Shown piece by piece: positions 1 through 5,155 of a DNA stretch of 6,006 nt (positions are counted from its first letter, which is position 1; every line of letters begins with the position of its first letter). The translations under genes were made by a program, and so were the position numbers. This DNA is from JAABYT01 sp964194585 (GTDB lineage: Bacteria > Pseudomonadota > Gammaproteobacteria > HK1), in assembly GCA_964194585.1 (NCBI GenBank), contig CAXMNG010000233.1, forward strand, positions 1 to 6,006. Direction: 5' to 3'. The notes under the pieces are model-generated. The model made no database searches, was not told the origin of the DNA, and was given only the letters and a program-made list of their open reading frames with translations.

Positions 1-198
1 CGATCGGCGACCAGTGATGAGCGGGACACCGTGCCGAAGGGCGATTTGAAAGGCGTATGCGTGTCGGTACGACGCTGCATAGACGAAGTGAACGCGCTTC
101 TGGAGGTGGCTGAGGCGGTGGCACGGCGAATGTATTTTCGCTATTCTGCTGGCAGCCTAGTTGGAATGCATCTTGCGAGCCGCTCGGAGCTTGCGTGA
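1..198 (+). CDS. Possible 3' end of an unrecognised gene (partial at left edge)
   Basis: This reading frame is open from the first base to a TGA at 196-198 (65 codons), while the other two forward frames close within the first 50 bases. Its third codon positions are mostly G or C over the first two thirds, as in the genes that follow, which mildly favours real coding. The translation contains a helix-like stretch ending EVNALLEVAEAVARRM and finishes SRSELA. I do not recognise a family. A regulator gene often sits beside an RND operon, but nothing here shows a helix-turn-helix. It may equally be a chance open frame in GC-rich DNA, or a decayed gene end. The true start, if any, lies outside the window. 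Confidence 0.3.
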   Translation, partial: RSATSDERDTVPKGDLKGVCVSVRRCIDEVNALLEVAEAVARRMYFRYSAGSLVGMHLASRSELA

Positions 199-261
199 GT
201 TGCCGGGAGGATCGTACCCAATCGATTTGGCTCACCGTCGTGCTGTGATCACCATTGATTG

Positions 262-278
262 GATAGTGGCCGACTATC
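262..278. promoter_or_regulatory. Inverted repeat in the efflux operon leader (candidate operator or hairpin)
   Basis: GATAGT at 262-267 is followed after five bases (GGCCG) by its exact reverse complement ACTATC at 273-278. It lies 23 bases before the proposed adaptor start. The position suits either a dimeric repressor site of the TetR/MarR type or a small mRNA hairpin just above the ribosome binding site. No uracil run follows, so it is not an intrinsic terminator. I could not place a convincing -35/-10 pair around it. Six-base arms can arise by chance, so the functional reading is inference. Confidence 0.3.
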
Positions 279-292
279 TCCGCGTATGTCGC

Positions 293-299
293 GGGAGGG
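293..299 (+). promoter_or_regulatory. Shine-Dalgarno deciding the adaptor start
   Basis: A purine-rich GGGAGGG lies just ahead of two consecutive ATG codons at 302 and 305, leaving about two and five bases of spacing. It supports starting the adaptor here and not at the TTG at 161, which would add 47 residues before the signal peptide. Confidence 0.6.
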
Positions 300-301
300 A
301 A

Positions 302-1456
302 ATGATGCACATCCATCCGTTCGATTTTCTTGCCTCAAATCCTCATCGCGCTCGGCCGGGGTCGGTCTTCGCGACAGCCGCCCTTGCGCTGTGCTTGCTG
401 GTCCTCGCCGGGTGCGAGGGCGAGGCGCCGCCGATGGAGGAGGTGGTTCGACCCATCAAGGCGGTCAAGGTCGCCGACCTGGGTGCGTTCGGGGAGCGCT
501 TTTTTCCTGGGCAGGCCAAGGCTACGCAAGAGCTCGAGCTGTCGTTTCGCGTGGCCGGGCCCCTGATCACGCGGCCGGTCGACGTCGGGACGGTAGTCAA
601 AGAGGGCGACGTGGTCGCGCGCATCGATCCGCGGGAGTACGAAGTGAACCTTCGCAGCGTTCAGGGCCAGCTTTCCGAGGGGCAGGCCGCCCTCAAGCGC
701 GCCGAGGCCGACTACCGGCGAATGCTCAGCATACAGAAGGAAGATCCGGGGGCAGTGAGCCAGTCGGCGGTGGACCGCGCTGCCGAATCCCGCGATCGGG
801 CGAAAGCCAGCATCGATTCCCTCGTGGCGTCCGTCGACGCCGCCAAGGACCAGCTCGATTATACCGTGCTCAACGCGCCCTTCGACGGCATCGTGGTCGC
901 GACCTACGTCGAGAACTTCGAAGAGGTTCGCGCGAAGCAACCGATCGTGCGCATCGTGGACAACTCCCGAATCGAGATGACCATCAGCATCCCGGAGAAT
1001 CTCATCTCGTATACGCCGCTGGTGAAGAACATCGAGGTCACGTTCGACGCCTTTCCCGACCAGCCCCTTCCCGCGGAGATCAAGGAGATAGGCAACGAAG
1101 CGTCGGTCACCACCCGTACCTATCCCGTGACGTTGATCATGGATCAGCCCCAGAGCTTCAAGATTCTTCCGGGCATGGCCGGGACGGCGACGGGCACGGC
1201 TCCCGCAGAGCTCGACCAGGTGGCGGTCGTGGTGCCGGTCTCGGCCGTGTTCTCCCCGGAGGATGTCGCGCAGAGCTTCGTGTGGATCATCGACCAGCAG
1301 GATAAGACGGTCGCGCGAAGAGAGGTTAAGGTCGGTGAGCTCACGAGCAGCGGACTGCAGATCCTGGACGGCCTGGCGCCGGGCGAGCTCATCGCGACGG
1401 CCGGTGTGCACTACCTGCGGGAAGGTCAGCCGGTCCGGCCTCTCGAGCCCGATTAG
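302..1456 (+). CDS. RND efflux periplasmic adaptor (membrane fusion protein), lipoprotein
   Basis: This is the periplasmic adaptor of a tripartite RND pump, bridging the inner-membrane permease to an outer-membrane channel. From the ATG at 302 it has 384 residues, the normal length for the family. Residues 21-38 form a hydrophobic signal ending in the lipobox LAGC, with Cys38 as the expected lipidation site, so the mature protein should be lipid-anchored in the periplasm. Next come the first half of the lipoyl/barrel-sandwich domain (about 80-110, with VDVGTVVKEGDVVARID), an alpha-helical coiled-coil hairpin (about 111-186), the second lipoyl half with the family motif YTVLNAPFDGIV (187-198), a beta-barrel (about 220-298) and a membrane-proximal domain (about 303-380). 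The frame extends up to a TTG at 161, but that extension would bury the signal peptide behind 47 unlikely residues. The start at 302 (or 305) has a Shine-Dalgarno sequence. The permease gene follows after 12 bases, so the two are almost certainly co-transcribed. Substrate cannot be read from the sequence. Confidence 0.93.
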   Translation: MMHIHPFDFLASNPHRARPGSVFATAALALCLLVLAGCEGEAPPMEEVVRPIKAVKVADLGAFGERFFPGQAKATQELELSFRVAGPLITRPVDVGTVVKEGDVVARIDPREYEVNLRSVQGQLSEGQAALKRAEADYRRMLSIQKEDPGAVSQSAVDRAAESRDRAKASIDSLVASVDAAKDQLDYTVLNAPFDGIVVATYVENFEEVRAKQPIVRIVDNSRIEMTISIPENLISYTPLVKNIEVTFDAFPDQPLPAEIKEIGNEASVTTRTYPVTLIMDQPQSFKILPGMAGTATGTAPAELDQVAVVVPVSAVFSPEDVAQSFVWIIDQQDKTVARREVKVGELTSSGLQILDGLAPGELIATAGVHYLREGQPVRPLEPD

Positions 1457-1468
1457 AAGTAGATACCC

Positions 1469-4400
1469 ATGAACCTAGCCAAATTCGCCATCGAGAATCG
1501 GGCGCTGACGTACTTGGTCGCGGTCCTGCTGGTCTTTGCCGGAGCGGCGAGCTTCACGACGCTCGGCCAGCTCGAAGATCCGGAGTTCACCGTCAAGACG
1601 GCGGTCATCGTCACCACCTACCCGGGGGCGAGCTCTGAGCAGGTGGAGCTCGAGGTCACCGATCGGATCGAACTCGCGCTGCAGGAGCTCGCCGAGGTCA
1701 AGTATCTGCACTCCGTATCGCGTGCCGGTCTATCCACGATCACGGTCGAGATCAAACCGGAATTCTGGGCCGACGTGCTGCCCCAGATCTGGGACGAGAT
1801 GCGGCGCAAGATTCGCGACATCGAGGGCGCGCTTCCTCCCGGGGCTGGGCGCCCCGTCATCAGCGACGACTTCGGTGACGTGTTCGGGTTCCAGCTCGCG
1901 GTGGTCGGAGACGGCTACACCTACGACGAGCTCGAGACCCACGCCAAGGATCTGAAGAAGGAGCTGTCACTGGTCAAAGGGGTCGCACGGGTGGATCTCT
2001 GGGGCAACCAGCCCAAGGTGATTTACCTGGACGTGAAGCAGTCCCAGCTCAGCCAGCTCGGTATCACCGACGCCAGCGTGCAGGCGACCCTGAATCAGCA
2101 GAACATGGTGGTCGACGCGGGAAACATCGACGTGCAGGAGAAACGTTTCCGCATCGCCCCTACCGGCGAGTTCGACTCTCCGGACGACATCGCCAATCTC
2201 ACGGTGCGTGCTTCCTTGGCGGACGAGCTCGGGAACATGATGTCGGCTGCGAGCGGTGGCGGGACAGCAGCCGGCCGCTCGAGCGAGCTCATTCGGGTGC
2301 GCGACTTCGCTACCGTGCGGCGCGGCCACCTGGAGCCGCCGCAATGGCTGATGCGGCTCAACGGTCAGCAGGCGGTCGGCATCTCGATAACCAACGTGTC
2401 CGGTGTGAACCTCGTCGAGGTCGGCAAGCGCATCGACGCGCGGCTGGCCGAGCTGAATCGAGTCCTGCCCATCGGCATCGAGGTGCACCGCGTGCACTGG
2501 ATGTCGGACGTCGTCGACGAGGCGGTGAGCGGCTTCATGATCAGCTTCGGCCAGGCCCTGGCCATCGTGCTGGTGGTGGTCGCCATTGGCATGGGTCTGC
2601 GCATGGGGATCATCATCGGCACGGCGCTTCTGGGTACCATCCTCGCCACCTTCATCGTCATGGCCGTTTTCGACATCGCCTTGCAGCGAATGTCTCTGGG
2701 CGCCCTGATCATCGCGCTGGGCATGATGGTGGACAATGCCATCGTCGTCGCCGACGGCATCGCGGTGCGGATTGCAAAGGGCATGGACCGCAAGGAAGCC
2801 GCCATCGAGGCGGCACAGCAACCGGCGATGCCGTTGCTCGGGGCCACGATCATTGCGGTCATGGCTTTCTACCCCATCTTCGCCTCGACCGCAGATGCAG
2901 GCGAGTACTGCCGGACCTTGTTCACCGTGGTGGGGATATCGCTCCTGGTGAGCTGGGCGATCTCGATGACCCTGACCCCCGTCCAGTGCTTGGACATGTT
3001 GCCTGACCCGAAAGAGGCGGACGGCGAGGATCCCTACGGAAGTGGCATGTTCCGGGCCTACCGGTGGGTGCTCGAGTTCTCGATCCGGGCACGGCTCCTG
3101 ACCATCGGTAGCCTGGTGGTCGCCCTCGTGATCGCCGGCGCGGGGTTCGGCCGGGTCGAGCAGCTTTTCTTTCCCGCCTCCTCGATGACCAAGTTCATGG
3201 TCGACTACTGGGCACCGGAGGGCACCCGGATCGAGCAAGTCTCTGCGGACTTGAAATTGGCGGAGCGGCACCTGCTCGACGACGAGCGGGTCGACAGCGT
3301 CGCTGCCTTCATCGGTCAGGGCCCGCCGCGCTTCTATCTGCCGGTGGACCCTGAGCAGCCGTATGCGTCCTATGCTCAGCTCATCGTCAACGTGCACGAC
3401 TTCCGTCAGATCGACGCCATGATGGCCGAGCTCGACCGGTGGTTCAGCGACAACTATCCGCAGGCCCAGGTGCCCATGCGCAAGTTCGGGGTGGGCCCCA
3501 GCAACACCTGGAAGCTGGAGGTTCGGGTCAGCGGGCCAGCTGTCGCCGATCCGGCCGTTCTTCGCGACGTGGCGAGCCGTGCCTCGGAGATACTCGACGG
3601 GAGCCCGCTGGTCGGCATACACCGCAATGACTGGCGCGAACGCGTGCAGAAGGTGGTGCCGGTCTACAACGAGGAGCGCGGGCGCTGGGCCGTCGTCACC
3701 AGGGATTCGCTGGCTGATTCCACCAAGCGTGCCTTCGATGGCCTGACGGTGGGTCTGTACCGGGAGGATGACGATCTGATTCCGATCGTCCTCCGACACG
3801 TGGAGGAAGAGCGCAAGCGCGTCGCGCTCGGTACCCTCCAGGTGAACTCCGCCCTGTCGACGGATACGGTACCGCTCGACCAGGTCGTCGACGGTGTCGA
3901 GACGCAGTGGGAGGACCCGCTCATCTGGCGCCGGGATCGTCGCAGAACGATCACGATCCAGGGCAATCCGGTCCAGGGAGAGACCTTTCCCGCGCTCCAT
4001 GCGACGGTCGCCGAGGAGTTCGACCGGCTGGCCGAGAGTCTGCCGGCGGGCTACACGATGGAGTGGGGTGGGGAGCTGGAGGACACGGCCGAGGCGCAAG
4101 CCTCCCTGATTCCGGGCGCGGTGCCGGCCGGGATCATCATGGCGCTCATCGTGGTGGCGCTGTTCAACGCCTTTAAGTCGCCCATCGTAATCTTTCTTAC
4201 GGTCCCGTTCGCACTCATCGGGATCGTGGCGGGCTTGCTGGCCTTCAACATCCCGTTCGGCTTCGTCGCCCTGCTCGCCGCCATGAGCCTCGCCGGGATG
4301 ATGATCAAGAATGCCATCGTGCTCGTCGACGAGATCTATCTGAACCTCGAGAGGAAGATGGAACCTTACGAGGCCGTCGTGCAGGCGGGTCTGTCGCGCA

Positions 4401-4582
4401 CCCGACCGGTGGTGCTCGCCGCCGGAACCACGGTGCTCGGGGTCATTCCCTTGCTGCAGGACGGATTCTGGATCGGGCTCGCGGTCACCATCATGGCGGG
4501 ACTCAGCTTCGGCACCGTGCTCACCCTTGTGCTGGTGCCTACCCTGTACGCGACGATTTACCGGATCCCCTCGCCAGCCTGA
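1469..4582 (+). CDS. RND family efflux permease, HAE type (AcrB-like superfamily)
   Basis: This is the inner-membrane proton-driven pump of the tripartite system, complete at 1037 residues, the usual AcrB-class size. Membrane segments can be seen at about 12-30, then 353-376, 379-401, 408-429, 453-473, 482-505 and 541-560 in the first half, and 885-905, 906-926, 930-955, 978-998 and 1003-1027 in the second. That is the standard 12 with two large periplasmic loops. The porter motif YPGASSEQVELEVTDRIE lies at 51-68. The TM4 motif GMMVDNAIVVADGI (418-431) keeps the first relay aspartate (Asp422, AcrB Asp407) but has Asn423 for Asp408. In TM10, Lys947 matches AcrB Lys940. In TM11, Arg977 matches Arg971, while Ala984 stands for Thr978. 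The heavy-metal (CusA) TM4 signature is absent, so a hydrophobic or amphiphilic substrate is likelier. A Gly/Ala/Ser-rich stretch at about 255-272 sits in the first porter loop. The gene starts 12 bases after the adaptor stop, with only a weak purine tract (AGAAG) upstream, which suggests translation coupled to the adaptor. No outer-membrane partner follows. Confidence 0.95.
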   Translation: MNLAKFAIENRALTYLVAVLLVFAGAASFTTLGQLEDPEFTVKTAVIVTTYPGASSEQVELEVTDRIELALQELAEVKYLHSVSRAGLSTITVEIKPEFWADVLPQIWDEMRRKIRDIEGALPPGAGRPVISDDFGDVFGFQLAVVGDGYTYDELETHAKDLKKELSLVKGVARVDLWGNQPKVIYLDVKQSQLSQLGITDASVQATLNQQNMVVDAGNIDVQEKRFRIAPTGEFDSPDDIANLTVRASLADELGNMMSAASGGGTAAGRSSELIRVRDFATVRRGHLEPPQWLMRLNGQQAVGISITNVSGVNLVEVGKRIDARLAELNRVLPIGIEVHRVHWMSDVVDEAVSGFMISFGQALAIVLVVVAIGMGLRMGIIIGTALLGTILATFIVMAVFDIALQRMSLGALIIALGMMVDNAIVVADGIAVRIAKGMDRKEAAIEAAQQPAMPLLGATIIAVMAFYPIFASTADAGEYCRTLFTVVGISLLVSWAISMTLTPVQCLDMLPDPKEADGEDPYGSGMFRAYRWVLEFSIRARLLTIGSLVVALVIAGAGFGRVEQLFFPASSMTKFMVDYWAPEGTRIEQVSADLKLAERHLLDDERVDSVAAFIGQGPPRFYLPVDPEQPYASYAQLIVNVHDFRQIDAMMAELDRWFSDNYPQAQVPMRKFGVGPSNTWKLEVRVSGPAVADPAVLRDVASRASEILDGSPLVGIHRNDWRERVQKVVPVYNEERGRWAVVTRDSLADSTKRAFDGLTVGLYREDDDLIPIVLRHVEEERKRVALGTLQVNSALSTDTVPLDQVVDGVETQWEDPLIWRRDRRRTITIQGNPVQGETFPALHATVAEEFDRLAESLPAGYTMEWGGELEDTAEAQASLIPGAVPAGIIMALIVVALFNAFKSPIVIFLTVPFALIGIVAGLLAFNIPFGFVALLAAMSLAGMMIKNAIVLVDEIYLNLERKMEPYEAVVQAGLSRTRPVVLAAGTTVLGVIPLLQDGFWIGLAVTIMAGLSFGTVLTLVLVPTLYATIYRIPSPA

Positions 4583-4589
4583 GCGTTAG

Positions 4590-4737
4590 CGATTGGCCCA
4601 GAGGAGAGGAAGCACGCCTTGAACTTGAGCATGCGGCGGACCCGATTGCGCATGTCCGCGAGATCGCGCCAGCCGGAATCCTCCGTTGGATTGATGATCG
4701 CGCCACGGGGTCGGGTCGCCACGATGAGGGGGCGCAT
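4590..4737 (-). pseudogene. Possible remnant of the start of a MarR-type regulator gene
   Basis: On the reverse strand, reading from an ATG at 4737 towards the pump gene, a frame encodes a segment with WRDLADMRNRVRRMLKF. Its spacing of Leu-Ala, Arg and the Arg-Arg-x-Leu-x-Phe ending resembles the first helix of some MarR-family repressors, which often control RND pumps. After this the similarity fades, and the frame runs into the permease 3' end, where it stops. No winged helix-turn-helix is present, so at best this is a truncated 5' end. No ribosome binding site is visible before the ATG. A basic segment of this kind also occurs near the C-terminus of IS5-type transposases (a RNRVERM-like pattern), and chance is possible. 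Convergent orientation to the pump and loss of the DNA-binding part would make it non-functional. Confidence 0.2.
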
Positions 4738-4757
4738 AGAAGAAAACAATGGGCTGA

Positions 4758-4937
4758 ATTGCAGTCGAGATCGGCCAGCTTCTGATCATCCTGTCCGCGT
4801 GGTCACTGTTTCCTTTAATCGAACGAATGAACGACCGGGCGTGGCAAATCAGCCGATGGGGGATCGCCGCCTCCTGCGCCATGGTCGCGATTTTGTGGGC
4901 CGCCCAACGTGCATCTACCGTGATTGCCACCATCTGA
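4758..4937 (+). pseudogene. 3' fragment of a HupE/UreJ-type membrane protein gene
   Basis: The frame reads IAVEIGQLLIILSAWSLFPL, a short charged loop containing ERMNDRAWQ, then a second hydrophobic helix SRWGIAASCAMVAILWAAQR, and stops at TGA 4935-4937. Two membrane helices led by a conserved (F)N-x-x-VE-x-GQ motif match the C-terminal end of HupE/UreJ-2 family proteins, which are small polytopic membrane proteins linked to nickel uptake or hydrogenase/urease clusters. Only about the last 59 residues are here. A TGA at 4755-4757 closes the frame immediately upstream, and the only internal ATG (4827) lies after the first helix. The bases CTGAATTGCA suggest a one- or two-base loss at the conserved Asn, because the Asn codon is present but out of frame. 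Further upstream no frame resembles the rest of the family. The family assignment is from recall of the motif and was not checked by alignment. Confidence 0.5.
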
Positions 4938-5155
4938 TGCGTCGTGACTTGCTTCCGGTGACGCTACTTGCGGTGTTCGTGTTTACGGCTACTGAGGCTG
5001 ACGACCAGATGAATCGGGGCAGGGGACCGAGTTTTCTGCGATTTGGGGACTCCATCATTGCTACCCTCCAGAGGCGGCAGGAATATTCGGGACCCACAGG
5101 TCTTGCGTTAAAGATCGGAATGCAATCGCCGTATCGGGGAAGGAGGAAATCATGA
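4937..5155 (+). CDS. Small open frame with signal-peptide-like N-terminus, doubtful
   Basis: An ATG at 4937 overlaps the stop of the HupE-like fragment (TGATG), a typical arrangement for coupled genes. It opens a 72-residue frame beginning MRRDLLPVTLLAVFVFTATE, two arginines followed by a hydrophobic run and a small-residue end, as in a Sec signal peptide. The rest, rich in Arg, Gly and Ser, resembles nothing I know. The last 20 or so codons coincide with the ribosome binding site and start of the next gene, and the stop overlaps that ATG. No good Shine-Dalgarno sequence precedes it. Either it is the front of a formerly exported protein that has lost its 3' part, or it is a chance frame. Confidence 0.25.
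   Translation: MRRDLLPVTLLAVFVFTATEADDQMNRGRGPSFLRFGDSIIATLQRRQEYSGPTGLALKIGMQSPYRGRRKS
5140..5146 (+). promoter_or_regulatory. Strong Shine-Dalgarno of the MBL gene
   Basis: AAGGAGG, a near-complete match to the anti-Shine-Dalgarno sequence, sits five bases before the ATG at 5152. It fixes the start and predicts efficient translation, in contrast to the weak site before the pump permease. Confidence 0.85.

Larger units (their letters stand above)
4583..5151. other. Junction region without an intact recognisable gene
   Basis: About 570 bases separate the pump gene from the MBL gene. The region holds the HupE/UreJ-like 3' fragment, the weak MarR-like reverse-strand stretch and the small TGATG frame, each described separately. 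A forward frame from 4619 to 5155 is open throughout, but its product changes character along its length and is not convincing as one protein. I see no GC-rich hairpin with a T-run to end the efflux operon, no tRNA-like cloverleaf, no insertion-sequence ends and no clear promoter for the gene at 5152. Confidence 0.5.

Noticed and set aside
219..231. Near-palindrome CCAATCGATTTGG in the leader
   Set aside because: It has only four-base arms and an asymmetric centre, which is expected by chance.
249..260. Inverted repeat ATCA-CCAT-TGAT upstream of the adaptor
   Set aside because: Four-base arms are too short to support an operator, and no second copy is seen.
161..301. N-terminal extension of the adaptor from a TTG start at 161
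   Set aside because: It would place 47 residues before a standard lipoprotein signal peptide. The ATG pair at 302/305 has a Shine-Dalgarno sequence and gives the normal length.
335..1411. A 358-residue reverse frame and a 348-residue forward frame (259-1305) overlapping the adaptor
   Set aside because: Both are out-of-frame shadows of the adaptor gene, Arg/Gly-rich and without recognisable motifs.
1967..4099. A 710-residue open frame on the reverse strand inside the permease gene
   Set aside because: It is antisense to a clearly real RND permease. Its product is rich in His, Arg, Asp and Gly with no domain, the usual mirror of GC-rich codons.
4583..4640. Intrinsic terminator after the permease gene
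   Set aside because: No stable GC-rich stem followed by a T-run is present just downstream of the stop.
4619..5155. A single 178-residue protein across the junction
   Set aside because: The frame crosses the HupE-like fragment in a different phase and its product has no coherent composition. Only the part after 4937 is kept, as a doubtful small frame.
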